In this document: piece after piece, positions 44,640 through 53,403 of the stretch
Layout: the number at the start of each line of letters is the position of its first letter
Position numbering within the stretch: the stretch's first letter is position 1
Assembly (NCBI GenBank): GCA_963718775.1
Contig: OY970377.1
Location: forward strand, 1,736,001-1,800,000
DNA from: VRUE01 sp963718775
Lineage (GTDB): Bacteria > Actinomycetota > Thermoleophilia > Solirubrobacterales > 70-9
Length of the DNA stretch: 64,000 bases
Direction of reading: 5' to 3'
Notes under the pieces: model-generated
Seen by the model: only the letters and a program-made list of their open reading frames with translations
What the model was told of the DNA's origin: nothing
Database searches by the model: none
Position numbers and translations under genes: made by a program

Positions 44640-45558
44640 GCTTTCGGAGCAGAGCAGCAGCGCGCTTGAGCGCCTGCATCACCTTTGCGTTCTCGTACTT
44701 AACCTCGTAGTGGGTGAAGCGGAGTGGGGTCATGCCGGCGAGCGTGTGGGTGCGGTCGCGGCGCGCATCGCGCGATTGCGCCGATGGCGTTCGGTGATAG
44801 CGCAAGCCATCGGTCTCGACGACGAGGCCCAAGTCGGGGAAGAAGAAGTCGACTTCGAAGCCGTTGACGACCTGTTTTGCAAGCGGGGTCGGGAGTCCGG
44901 CGGTCCTCGCGACTGATCGGAAGAGGATCTCCAGGTCTGAGTCGGATAGGCGGAAGGTGTGCGCATCGAGAATCAGGCGGAGGGAACGGACTCCGCGCTC
45001 TCCGTCGTAGTTCACGAGCGCCAAACGCAGCGTCTCGGGGTCCACCAGGTCTCGCTTGTCTGCCTCATTCACCGCCCGCTCAATTGCCGTCGAGCCGAGC
45101 TCGGTCGCGAGGTCGATCAGGGTCCGCACGATCCCGGTCACCGGGATTCCGTTGTGGTCGGTGAAGTCGGTCTGGCCAAGGTTGGGACGCGCACGCACCC
45201 GGATACCCGGCCGCCTCAACCTGGTGCGCCGGCCCACGCTTACGTCAATCACACCTCGTCTCTCCGTCTCGATCTCCCAAAGCGCCGCTGCACTGCGGTG
45301 GCTCAACATCGCCCCCTGTCCACAGGCGAGGACTGCCGCCATCCAGCGTCGCTCCCGCGTCAGCCTCGGCCAGCCAACCGCGTAGACACCACGCATAACA
45401 AGATGCAGTCGCCCCCGCGCCACCCGGTGCTCGATTTCCCGCGCATTGAACCCCAGCGCCAAGAGTTGCCGCCGCGCCACGACCCCATGCTGCCGCCCGG
45501 CCAGCTCCCAGGCCCGCCTACTCCGCTTGTAGTTACGCGCATCCGAGATTGACCACAC
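44626..45558 (-). CDS. AbiEi-type winged-helix plus DUF559 (Vsr-like) endonuclease-fold protein
   Basis: A 310-residue protein. The first ~90 residues are an AbiEi-like winged helix (RQHGVVARRQLLALGFNARE, HLVMRGVYAVGWPRLTRERR, AMLSHRSAAALWEIE), and the C-terminal ~100 are DUF559, related to Vsr endonucleases (NGFEVDFFFPDLGLVVETDG, TLAGMTPLRFTHYEVKYENA), with the E-x-D and downstream acidic residues visible. The only good start in frame is the GTG at 45558, inside the loop of the right hairpin. Such genes occur in many copies in Thermoleophilia and other actinobacteria. AbiEi domains normally act as antitoxin repressors, but no AbiEii toxin is adjacent. Position and flanks suggest a mobile or selfish unit; activity is untested. 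Confidence 0.8.
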   Translation of the reverse strand: MWSISDARNYKRSRRAWELAGRQHGVVARRQLLALGFNAREIEHRVARGRLHLVMRGVYAVGWPRLTRERRWMAAVLACGQGAMLSHRSAAALWEIETERRGVIDVSVGRRTRLRRPGIRVRARPNLGQTDFTDHNGIPVTGIVRTLIDLATELGSTAIERAVNEADKRDLVDPETLRLALVNYDGERGVRSLRLILDAHTFRLSDSDLEILFRSVARTAGLPTPLAKQVVNGFEVDFFFPDLGLVVETDGLRYHRTPSAQSRDARRDRTHTLAGMTPLRFTHYEVKYENAKVMQALKRAAALLRKRSVS

Positions 45559-45584
45559 CTGAAGTGGGTCAATGTCGGATGCGC
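45537..45584 (-). repeat. Right hairpin of the AbiEi/DUF559 cassette
   Basis: GCGCATCCGA-G-ATTGACC pairs with GGTCAAT-G-TCGGATGCGC around the loop ACACCTGAAGTG. The core is inverted relative to the left hairpin with one mismatch. It covers the start codon of the gene, so it could act as an operator, a translation lid or a mobile-element end. Confidence 0.8.
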
Positions 45585-45663
45585 GTCGACTCTCCCCCTT
45601 GAAGGGTCTCGTTCAGCGGAATTTGGGGGGAGGAACGGGGCGCTGAGGGTTGAAGCCGCCCCA

Positions 45664-45879
45664 ATGATCGAGGTCGCGCGGACGCTGATGAAGTCCGAGC
45701 CCGAGTTGGCTGAGCTTGTCGCCAGCGTCGAAGGGGTCGAGGTGACGATGGCAGAGAAGGGCTTCGGCACGCGAGTCGAGCTTCGCGCCGACGACGCATC
45801 GGGCCTTGCGGAGGCGGATCTGGAGCGCCTCCTCGATCGCTTTGCCGAACCGCAGAAGCAGCCGTTCGCCAGCACCTGA
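45664..45879 (+). CDS. Small acidic hypothetical protein (71 residues)
   Basis: A short frame (TLMKSEPELAELVASVEGVE, LRADDASGLAEADLERLLDR) ending 19 bases before the start of the next gene. The composition (no stop, acidic, helical, sensible actinobacterial codon use) supports real coding. I recognise no family, and the start and expression are uncertain. Confidence 0.45.
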   Translation: MIEVARTLMKSEPELAELVASVEGVEVTMAEKGFGTRVELRADDASGLAEADLERLLDRFAEPQKQPFAST

Positions 45880-45898
45880 ACCCAACGAGAGGAACGAG

Positions 45899-46597
45899 TT
45901 GAAGCAACTGATGAGGCACCTGACCTTCGCCAACGTCCTGGCCTGCACGGCCCTGTTCTTGGCCCTCAGCGGCGCGGCCTACGCGGCCAAGACGATGCTG
46001 CCCAAGAACTCGGTGAAGGCGCCACAGCTCGCCAGCGGCGCGGTGACGACGCCGAAGCTGCGTAACGGCGCCGTCACCACCGCGAAGCTGCGCAACGGGG
46101 CAGTCAACGCGACGAAGCTCGCGCCCGCCTCGATCGGCTCGGGGCAGCTGGCCAACGGCTCGGTCCGCTCCGGCCAGCTCGGCGGCGGAGTCGTCACCGA
46201 AGGCAAGATCAAGAACGGCGCGGTGAGCGAGTCAAAGCTCGGCGCCAACTCCGTCTCGACCGGCAAGATCCAAGACGGGGCGGTGACCGGGGCAAAGATC
46301 GCCCCGACCGTCCTTGCGCAGCTGGTCAAGAACGTCACCTACACGACGGTGGCAAGCGTCTCGAACGCCGACGACGTGCCGAAGTCGGCCACCGCGGTTT
46401 GCCCGATCGGCAAGCAGGTGGTCGGCGGCGGCGCCAAAGTCGCCGGCACCTCCACGACCGTCGCGGTGACTGAATCCGCACCGACCGCGGTTGACGCGGC
46501 GGGCAAGCGCACTGGCTGGAGCGCAACGGCTATCGAGATCGCTCCCGAGGCGAATCCTTGGTCGGTTGAGGCCTACGCGGTCTGCGCCGAATTCTAG
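45899..46597 (+). CDS. Secreted GAV/KL-repeat surface protein
   Basis: A 232-residue exported protein from the TTG at 45899 with GAGAGGAA 7 bases upstream; signal helix VLACTALFLALSGAAYAAK. Residues about 35-145 are short tandem repeats of the form GAV-x3-KL-x2-GS (GAVTTPKLRNGAVTTAKLRN, SIGSGQLANGSVRSGQLGGG, GAVSESKLGANSVSTGKIQD), likely a beta-helical stalk. The C-terminal ~85 residues are globular with one Cys pair (AVCPIGKQVVGGG and YAVCAEF). Proteins of this plan are common in Thermoleophilia genomes and have no assigned role. It is followed by a terminator. Confidence 0.8.
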   Translation: MKQLMRHLTFANVLACTALFLALSGAAYAAKTMLPKNSVKAPQLASGAVTTPKLRNGAVTTAKLRNGAVNATKLAPASIGSGQLANGSVRSGQLGGGVVTEGKIKNGAVSESKLGANSVSTGKIQDGAVTGAKIAPTVLAQLVKNVTYTTVASVSNADDVPKSATAVCPIGKQVVGGGAKVAGTSTTVAVTESAPTAVDAAGKRTGWSATAIEIAPEANPWSVEAYAVCAEF

Positions 46598-46621
46598 GTC
46601 GCAGGCAGTAACGCGCAGTTA

Positions 46622-46649
46622 CGAAGGGCCCGCTCAGGCGGGCCCTTCG
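46622..46649 (+). terminator. Intrinsic terminator
   Basis: A perfect 12-bp stem (46622-46633 with 46638-46649) with a TCAG loop, 25 bases after the stop of the repeat protein. Confidence 0.85.
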
Positions 46650-46698
46650 CCGTCTCTCTGGACACAGCTCGGGCCGCCGAAATAGACTCCCGCGCCCG

Positions 46699-48268
46699 AT
46701 GCGCGAGAAGAACCCGATCACCCACGAGGAGAAGCTCTCCTACCTGCGCGAGCTGCGCGACGCCGCGATCAACTCCGCCTCCGAGGAGGCGGTCGAGAAG
46801 CAGCACGCGAAGGGCAAGATGACCGCCCGCGAGCGGGTCGAGAAGCTGCTCGACCCCGGCTCCTTCGAGGAGCTCGACACCTTCGTCCGCCACCGCACCT
46901 ACGACTTCGAGATGCAGAAGAAACGGCCCTGGGGCGACGCCGTCGTCACCGGCCACGGCACGATCGACGGCCGCACCGTCTTCGTCTTCTCGCAGGACTT
47001 CACCGTCTTCGGCGGCAGCCTCGGCGAGGTGATGGCGGAGAAGATGTGCAAGGTGATGGACCTCGCCGCCCAGGTCGGGGCGCCGGTGATCGGCATCAAC
47101 GACTCCGGCGGCGCGCGGATCCAGGAGGGCGTCGTCTCGCTCGGCGCCTACGGCGACGTCTTCGTCCGCAACGTGCAGTGCTCCGGCGTGATCCCGCAGA
47201 TCAGCCTGATCATGGGCCCCTGCGCCGGCGGCGCCGTCTACTCGCCGGCGATGACCGACTTCATCTTCATGGTCAAAGAGACCTCGCACATGTTCATCAC
47301 CGGCCCGGAAGTGATCAAGACCGTGACCGGCGAGGAAGTCGAGTTCGAGGAGCTGGGCGGGGCGATGAGCCACAACTCGAAGTCGGGCGTCGCCCACTTC
47401 GCCTCCGAGGACGAGGAGAGCTGCCTCGAGGACGCCCGCCACCTGCTCAGCTTCCTGCCCTCGAACAACCTCGAGGCGCCGCCGCGCTTCGAGCCCGAGG
47501 ACGACCCCGAGCGCGAAGACGAGGACCTCGACACGCTGGTCCCCGACGATCCCTCCAAGCCCTACGACATGCGCGAGGTGATCTCCCGCGTCGTCGACGA
47601 CGGCGAGTTCTTCGAGGTCCACGAGCACTTCGCCAAGAACATCGTCTGCGGCTTCTCGCGCCTCGACGGCTTCCCGATCGGCATCGTCGGCAACCAGCCG
47701 GCCTTCCTCGCCGGCGTGCTCGACATCGAGGCCTCCGAGAAGGCGGCCCGCTTCGTCCGCACCTGCGACGCCTACAACGTCCCGATCGTCACCTTCACCG
47801 ACGTGCCCGGCTTCCTGCCCGGCACCGACCAGGAGTGGAACGGGATCATCCGCCACGGCGCCAAGCTGCTCTACGCCTTCACCGAGGCGACCGTGCCGAA
47901 GCTCACCGTCGTCACCCGCAAGGCCTACGGCGGCGCCTACGACGTGATGAACTCGAAGCACATGCTGGCCGACTTCAACGTCGCCTGGCCGACCGCCGAG
48001 GTCGCCGTGATGGGCCCCGAGGGCGCGGTCAACATCATCTACCGCAAGGACATCGCCTCCTCGCCGACCCCCGACGAGCGCCGCCAGAAGCTGATCGACG
48101 ACTACAAGGCCCACTTCGCCAACCCTTACTCGGCGGCCGAGCGCGGCTACATCGACGACGTGATCGAGCCGCGCGCAGACCCGCCCCAAGCTGATCAAGG
48201 CCCTGCGCATGCTGCAGACCAAGCGGGTTGCGCAGCCGAAGCGCAAGCACGGCAACATCCCGCTTTAG
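46699..48268 (+). CDS. pccB: Acyl-CoA (propionyl/acetyl-CoA) carboxylase carboxyltransferase beta subunit, one apparent insertion near the 3' end
   Basis: About 522 residues after repair, the usual length. The N-terminus KMTARERVEKLLDPGSFEEL and the two carboxyltransferase halves (GAPVIGINDSGGARIQEGVV, FTDVPGFLPGTDQEWNGIIR, HGAKLLYAFTEATVPKLTVV, KAYGGAYDVMNSKH) are clear. At about 48174 (CCGCGCGCAGACCCG) one extra base shifts the frame; removing it restores the standard end RPKLIKALRMLQTKRV and KRKHGNIPL with TAG at 48268. It transfers CO2 from biotin to propionyl- or acetyl-CoA. The biotin carboxylase subunit is not in the window. Confidence 0.9.
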
Positions 48269-48274
48269 GCGAGG

Positions 48275-48362
48275 GGACGGGTCCGTCGACCGCGGACCGT
48301 CACCCCTGCGGTCGCTGCCAGCTCCGCGGAAGAAAGGGTCCCCCACGGGCCACCCGCGAAGA
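48275..48362 (+). repeat. Structured repeat family 1, copy B
   Basis: A diverged copy of the element at 23083. Shared blocks in order are GGGTCC-GTC, CACCCCTGCGGT, GCT-gcc-AGC at the tip (TAAA-looped AGC/GCT in copy A), GGTCCCCCA and GCCACCCGC. It starts 6 bases after the carboxylase stop codon. Confidence 0.6.
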
Positions 48363-48494
48363 GCGGTCCGTGGCTGAGCGAGAGCTTCTTTCGGTCTGAA
48401 CCCTCATGAAGCTCGCTAGCCAACGGAGGGGTTGACCGCTGCCCGCACCGCTTCGGGCTCGCCACGTGGCTCACTTCGCGTTTGAGCTTGTTGC

Positions 48495-49295
48495 TCAACC
48501 GGGTCGTTCCTCGCGGGGGGTGGCGTCGTATGGGGGAACCGCCCCTGAGGAAGCTTTAGCTACCGGAAGGGCGGTGGGTCCCCTGCGGCGACAGGACCCG
48601 CCGCGCCTGACACCTTGGTCGATCAGGGCAGCTGAGACGCAGCCTCGCGCCGCGAGCTGCCAGGTGCTGACCGAGGCCGCGGTCATCTCCTCCCAGGCGG
48701 CGTCCTCGCCGAAGTACTGCATGACGACGAAGTAGAGGAGGCCGGGGAGCATCTCGGGGGCCTTGGCGGCGTCGCCGTCCATCAACTTCGCGCACACAAG
48801 GGTGTCGATAGCGCCTACCATGAAGGTAGACGTCACAGGAGGTGGAGCTTGGCGAGAGGGAATCTCGCGGCGCGCGCTGTCAAGTGCGCGGGAGAGGCGC
48901 TCCATCAAATCGCGCCGTTGGGCGAGCGACCGCTCGCCGGCCGCATGGACCTCGACGAAGATCGCTTTGGCGATCGCCGGCTGGTTGGCGCAGAACTCGA
49001 GCAGCTCGGCCATCGCCGCACGCAGGCCCTCGCGCCAGTTCGGCTGCCGCTTGGCGGCGCCGATCAGTCGCTGGTAGAGCCACTCGCTGGCGTCGTGGTG
49101 GGCCTGCGCGAAGCAGTCCTCACGGTCCTCGAAGCGCTTGTAGAAGGTCGCCCGGCTCGCCTTGGCCCGCTCGATCACGTGCTTGACGGCGACCTGCTCG
49201 TAGCCCATCTCGCCGCTGACCAGCAGCATCGCCTCCAGCAGCCGCTCCCGCGGCGCTCGCGAGCGCAGGCCTGGGAAGGGGACCACCGAGGCCAT
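48495..49295 (-). CDS. TetR-family regulator with a C-terminal tail read from a repeat
   Basis: A 266-residue protein from the ATG at 49295 (in-frame upstream residues look non-coding). The helix-turn-helix is RERLLEAMLLVSGEMGYEQV, VKHVIERAKASRATFYKRFE; the ligand domain runs to about residue 230 (WEEMTAASVSTWQLAARGCV). The last ~36 residues (VRRGGSCRRRGPTALPVAKA onward) are encoded by repeat copy C and are basic and Pro-rich, unlike any TetR end. The repeat has apparently removed the original stop. It is divergent from a second TetR gene, with operator-like sites between them. Confidence 0.8.
   Translation of the reverse strand: MASVVPFPGLRSRAPRERLLEAMLLVSGEMGYEQVAVKHVIERAKASRATFYKRFEDREDCFAQAHHDASEWLYQRLIGAAKRQPNWREGLRAAMAELLEFCANQPAIAKAIFVEVHAAGERSLAQRRDLMERLSRALDSARREIPSRQAPPPVTSTFMVGAIDTLVCAKLMDGDAAKAPEMLPGLLYFVVMQYFGEDAAWEEMTAASVSTWQLAARGCVSAALIDQGVRRGGSCRRRGPTALPVAKASSGAVPPYDATPREERPG
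48499..48607 (-). repeat. Structured repeat family 1, copy C
   Basis: On the - strand it shares GCGGCGGGTCCTGTC, GGTAGCTAAAGCTTCCTC, GGTTCCCCC and GCCACC with copy A. The inner stem is ACCGCCC/GGGCGGT where copy A has ACCACCCC/GGGGTGGT, a compensatory change. It overlaps the 3' end of the TetR gene. Confidence 0.8.
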
Positions 49296-49348
49296 CTCAT
49301 CTTCTCTCTCGAGGGGCGTTGGGCGCTTCTTTCGACATCGCTCCACCT

Positions 49349-49438
49349 GTTCTGCAAACAAGAACCTTCTGTCTAGGTATAGCAACTTTCAAAAACGCCG
49401 GTGGGCCTAGAACGCAATGTTTTCTGTAAAACAGGAAA
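49349..49438. promoter_or_regulatory. Two operator-like sites between divergent TetR genes
   Basis: TGTTCTGCAAACAAGAAC (about 49348-49365) and TTTTCTGTAAAACAGGAA (49420-49437) share TTCTG-Y-AAA and CA-R-GAA and are each partly palindromic. The stretch is A+T-rich relative to the window and lies between the starts at 49295 and 49475, the usual place for a TetR that represses itself and its neighbour. Confidence 0.45.
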
Positions 49439-49474
49439 GTAGACATCAGATATATGTTTTGGTACCTTGGCGGA

Positions 49475-50162
49475 ATGGCGGACTCGCGATCGCTTTCCGA
49501 AAGGCTCACCAAGATGCCCCCGGGGCGCCACCTGGTGCCCTCGCGATTTCGTCACCCAGAACCAGCGCGAGCGGATGCTGCTTGCCACCGCCGAGCTGGT
49601 CGCCGAGCGCGGCTACCAGAAGACGACGATCGAGCTGATCGCCAAGACGGCCCGCGTCGCCCTCTCGACCTTCTACGAGCAGTTCTCCAGCAAGGAGGAG
49701 TGCTTCCTCGCCGCCTTCGACGAGACGATCGCCGCCGCTGCCGAGGTCTTCGACGAGTTGCTCGACCCCGAGCAGCCCTGGGCCGAGCAGATCTCGGCCG
49801 CGATCGAGATCTGCCTCGAGATGGTCGTCAAGGAGCCGGCACGCGCGCGGCTCTGCATCGTCGAGGCACAGGCCGCCGGAGGGGAGGCGCTGGGCCGCTA
49901 CCAGGCGATGCTGGAGGGCGTGGCGCCGAAGCTGCGCGAGGGGCGCACGCACAATCCGCGCGCAAGCCGGCTCCCCGACGGGCTCGAGGTGGCGATCGTC
50001 GGGGGCCTCGCCTGGCTCGTCCACCAGCGTCTGGTGGCGGATCGCGACGCCGAGATCAAGGCACTGCTGCCCGAGATGCTGCAGGTGACGCTGACGCCGT
50101 ACGTCGGCGAGGTCGAGGCGAGCCGCGCGGCCGATGCCGCGCAGGCGCGGGCCGCCGCTTGA
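49475..50162 (+). CDS. TetR-family regulator, one apparent insertion near the 5' end
   Basis: About 229 residues after repair. From the ATG at 49475 (ADSRSLSERLTKMPPGRHLV) one extra base near 49542 (GTGCCCTCGCGATTTC) shifts the frame into RDFVTQNQRERMLLATAELV; the matching phrase in the regulator at 50893 (GRHGLPREFIVQNQRERIIT) shows the intended join. The helix-turn-helix is QKTTIELIAKTARVALSTFY and the ligand domain follows with FLAAFDETIAAAAEVFDELL. Ligand unknown. It is the first of three tandem TetR genes leading to the polyamine-type ABC operon. Confidence 0.8.
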
Positions 50163-50195
50163 GGAGGACGAGCGCAGGGGGAGAGGCCGGCAGAT

Positions 50196-50845
50196 GTGAG
50201 CACGGGTAACGGAGGGCCGGCCGCACGCGCTGTGGCCGACCCCGCCCGCCACCGGATCGCGGCCGCGACGATCGACCTCGTCGGCAGTCGCGGCTACGCG
50301 GCGACCAGCGTCGAGATGCTCTGCGAGCAGGCCCGCACCCGGCGCTCGCACTTCGATCGTTGCTTCGCCGGCAAGGAGGACTGCTTCCTCAGCATCCACG
50401 ACGAGGTCAGCGCCGAGTTCTGCGAGCGCGTCACTCGCCGCCTATGCCGGCGCATCGAGTCTGGCACGATCGCGTCTGGGCGGCGGGATGGGCGGCGATG
50501 CGCTTCTTCCAGGAGGACCCAGTCCGCGCCCGCTTCCTCGTCGTCGAGGTCAACGGGACCGGCAACGGGGCCCAGTCGCGCCGCGACCGGATCCTGCAGC
50601 GATTGGCCGACATCGTCGATGGCGGACGCGCGGAGCTCGAGGACCCTGATTCCGTTTCCCGCTGCACGGCCGAAATCGTCGCCGGGGCGATCTACGGCAC
50701 CGTCCTCGGCAGGATCGAAGCCGGCTGGGTCGAGCGCGGGCAGGACTTCCTGCCCGAGTTGGTCTACATGGCGGTGATGCCCTACCTCGGCTCGCGCGCC
50801 GCCGAGGACGAGCTCTGGTCCAGTCCCTGCGCTAGGAGGGCATAG
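50196..50845 (+). CDS. TetR-family regulator, one apparent deletion
   Basis: About 216 residues after repair, from the GTG at 50196. The helix-turn-helix region reads RIAAATIDLVGSRGYAATSV, CEQARTRRSHFDRCFAGKED. After VTRRLCRR one base seems missing at about 50455 (TATGCCGGCGCATCG), and the other frame continues HRVWHDRVWAAGWAAMRFFQ to the stop at 50845. The HTH is degenerate (TRRSHFDRCF instead of S-x-x-TFYxxF), so DNA binding may be altered. Ligand unknown. Confidence 0.7.
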
Positions 50846-50892
50846 CCCTCCTAAGCGCCGTTGACCGGGACCGTCTCGGGTATCGTCGGTTC

Positions 50893-51612
50893 GTGGCCAA
50901 GGGGACGGCGAAGCCAACCGCCAACGGCGGGACCGAGAAGGGCGAGGGGTCCGTCGCGCCGACCGGCGCCTCGCCCCGGCTGCCCGCCGGTCGCCATGGA
51001 CTGCCGCGCGAGTTCATCGTTCAGAACCAGCGCGAGCGGATCATCACCGCGATGGTCGACACGGTCGCCGAGCGCGGCTACAACGCGACGACCGTCGCCA
51101 ACATCACCAAGGCCGCCTCGGTCTCGCGCCGCACCTTCTACGAGCACTTCGCCGACAAGGAAGCCTGTTTCCTCGCCGCCTACGACATGGTCGCCGACCA
51201 CATCCGCGCCTCGATGCGGGCCGCCGCCGAGTCGTTCGGCGAGTGGCCGCAGCAGGTCCGCGCGGCGCTGGCGACGATGCTGCGCTTCCTCGCCGCCGAG
51301 CCGGAGCTGGCCCGTCTCTGCATGATCGAGCCGGTCGCCGCCGGGGGCGAGATCGCGGCTCGCCACCGGGCCTCGATGCAGGGCTTCGTCGAGATTCTCA
51401 AGGCCGGCCGTCCCGAGCACAGCGGTGACCGGCCGCTGCCCGAGGCAACCGAGGAAACCCTGGTCGGCGGCATCGTCTCGCTGATCGTCCGCGAGATCAG
51501 CGCCGGCCGCACCGAGGAGCTGGAGAAGCTACTCCCCGATCTGGTCGAGCTGATCCTCGCGCCCTACCTGGGCAACGAGGAGGCCGAGCGCCTCGCCCGC
51601 AACGGCTCCTGA
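50893..51612 (+). CDS. TetR-family regulator next to the polyamine ABC operon
   Basis: An intact 239-residue regulator from the GTG at 50893. A disordered N-terminus (TAKPTANGGTEKGEGSVAPT) leads to GLPREFIVQNQRERIITAMV and the HTH TTVANITKAASVSRRTFYEH. The ligand domain contains FLAAYDMVADHIRASMRAAA and ends EAERLARNGS. It is convergent with the potC gene (8-base gap) and homologous to the regulator at 49475. Adjacency makes the transporter a possible target, but the operon promoter lies 4 kb away. Confidence 0.85.
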   Translation: MAKGTAKPTANGGTEKGEGSVAPTGASPRLPAGRHGLPREFIVQNQRERIITAMVDTVAERGYNATTVANITKAASVSRRTFYEHFADKEACFLAAYDMVADHIRASMRAAAESFGEWPQQVRAALATMLRFLAAEPELARLCMIEPVAAGGEIAARHRASMQGFVEILKAGRPEHSGDRPLPEATEETLVGGIVSLIVREISAGRTEELEKLLPDLVELILAPYLGNEEAERLARNGS

Positions 51613-51619
51613 GGCCACC

Positions 51620-52490
51620 TCAGGGCATCGCGGTGGCGGCGGTCTCGTCTCCTCCGCCCTCGATCCGGTTGCCGCGTCCTCCTCGGGCGGCTGCGGCGCC
51701 CCCTTCTTCGCGGGTGAGGCGGTGGGCGAGGTAGACGGGGATGATCGAAAGCAGGACGACGATCACCGCTACCGCGTTGACGATCGGCAGCTGGTTGGGG
51801 CGGAAGAGGTTGCGGAAGATCCAGATCGGCAGGGTTTCTTCGCCGGCGCCGATCGTGAACGTGGTGACGATGATCTCGTCGAAGGAGAGCGCGAAGGCGA
51901 GCAGCGCGCCAGCGCCGAGCGCCGTCTTGAGGCTGGGGAAGGTGACGAAGCGAAAGGTCTGCCAGGTGTGGGCGCCGAGGTCGGCTGAGGCCTCCTCGAA
52001 GGAGCCCGAGACCCGGCGCAGGCGAGCGATGACGTTGTTGTAGACGACGACGATGCAGAAGGTGGCATGGCCGACGATCACGGTGAAGAGGCTGAGATCG
52101 ATCCCGAGCACCTGGGTGAAGGTGTTGCTGAGGGCGACGCCGGTGACGATTCCGGGCAGGGCGATCGGCAGGATGACGAGGAAGGAGATCGTCTCGCGGC
52201 CGAAGAAGCGGTGGCGAGCGACGGCGAGCGAGGCGAGGGTGCCGAGCACGATCGCGATCGCGGTCGCCGCCGCGCCGGCCTTCAGCGAGGTGACGAAGGC
52301 TTCGCGGGCGAATTCTTCTTCGATCGCCTTCGGGAACCAGTCGAGGGTGAGTCCCGGCGGCGGCCATTCGAGGATCGTTGCTCGAGTTGAAGGCGTAGAT
52401 CGCCAGCACGATCAGCGGGATGTAGATGAAGGCGAGCCCGACTCCCACCGCGAGGCGGAGCAGCAGGGTGGCGTTTCTCGAGAGCCTCAT
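51620..52490 (-). CDS. potC: Polyamine-type ABC permease PotC, one apparent insertion
   Basis: About 289 residues after repair. The N-terminal helix (LRLAVGVGLAFIYIPLIVLA) leads to YAFNSS, where one extra A at about 52382 shifts the frame. The restored frame continues through LGTLASLAVARHRFFGRETI and the EAA loop EEASADLGAHTWQTFRFVTF to DEIIVTTFTIGAGEETLPIW, a PotC-type signature. It is the fourth gene of an operon running potA-potD-potB-potC. It forms the membrane channel with PotB. Confidence 0.87.
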
Positions 52491-52498
52491 CGTCGCCC

Positions 52499-53386
52499 CT
52501 AGATGTGCTCGAAGGCGCCCAGCTTCCGGGCGACCAGCAGGTAGGCGATCATCACCACGATCGGGACGAGCGCGAGGGCCGAGGCGAGCGGCAGGTTGTT
52601 GGAGATGTTGTTGAAGATGACGTTGCCGATGAACTGGTTGTTGGAGACCAGGCGTGGCGTGATGTAGTCGCCGAGGGTGAGCGCGAAGGTGAAGATCGAG
52701 CCGGCGACGACGGCCGGGAAGGCGAGCGGCAGGATCACCCGGCGGAAGGTCGTGAACGGCGAGGCGCCGAGGTCCTCGGAGGCGCTGATCAGCGAGTTGG
52801 GGATGCGCTCGAGGCCGGCGTAGATCGGCAGGACCATGTAGGGCAGCCAGAGGTAGCTCATCACCAGCCAGACCGCGGTGTTGCCGTAGCCGGGCCCGTG
52901 CAGGCCGAATGGCTCCAGTGCCCAGTTGATGATCCCGTCGCTGGAGAGCATCGTCCGCCAGGAGAGGACCTTGACCAGGTAGCTCGACCAGAGCGGCAGC
53001 AGCACCGCGACGACGAGGATCGCCTTGCCGCGGCGGCTGGCGACCTTGGCCATGTAGAAGGCGATCGGGAAGGCGAGGATGGCGTCGGTGACCGTGACCA
53101 GTGCCGCGATCAGGATCGTCCGCCCGACGATGTCGCGGTAGACCGGTTCGTCGACGAGGATTTCGAAGTTTTCGAGGCTGAGGCTGTGGACCAGTTCGCC
53201 GCTGAGCGGGTCGACCGTCCAGAAGGCGGCGATCAGCAGAACGGCAAGCGAGCCGAGGTAGCCGATCACCAGCCAGCCGATCGGGCCCGCCAGCAGCGCC
53301 CCCACCTGCAGGCGTGGGCGGCCGTGGAAGAGGCCGGCGAGCCTGTGGCCCACCGACCTCCTCTCCACGACCGCCTCAGCGCTCAT
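52499..53386 (-). CDS. potB: Polyamine-type ABC permease PotB
   Basis: A 295-residue permease with about six helices (WLVIGYLGSLAVLLIAAFWT; TILIAALVTVTDAILAFPIA; AILVVAVLLPLWSSYLVKVL; WLVMSYLWLPYMVLPIYAGL) and the EAA loop ASEDLGASPFTTFRRVILPL. The phrase FALTLGDYITPRLVSNNQFI is typical of PotB/PotH. The stop is followed after 8 bases by potC, and potD ends 17 bases upstream. Confidence 0.9.
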   Translation of the reverse strand: MSAEAVVERRSVGHRLAGLFHGRPRLQVGALLAGPIGWLVIGYLGSLAVLLIAAFWTVDPLSGELVHSLSLENFEILVDEPVYRDIVGRTILIAALVTVTDAILAFPIAFYMAKVASRRGKAILVVAVLLPLWSSYLVKVLSWRTMLSSDGIINWALEPFGLHGPGYGNTAVWLVMSYLWLPYMVLPIYAGLERIPNSLISASEDLGASPFTTFRRVILPLAFPAVVAGSIFTFALTLGDYITPRLVSNNQFIGNVIFNNISNNLPLASALALVPIVVMIAYLLVARKLGAFEHI

Positions 53387-53403
53387 CGACTACGACCGCT
53401 CGA

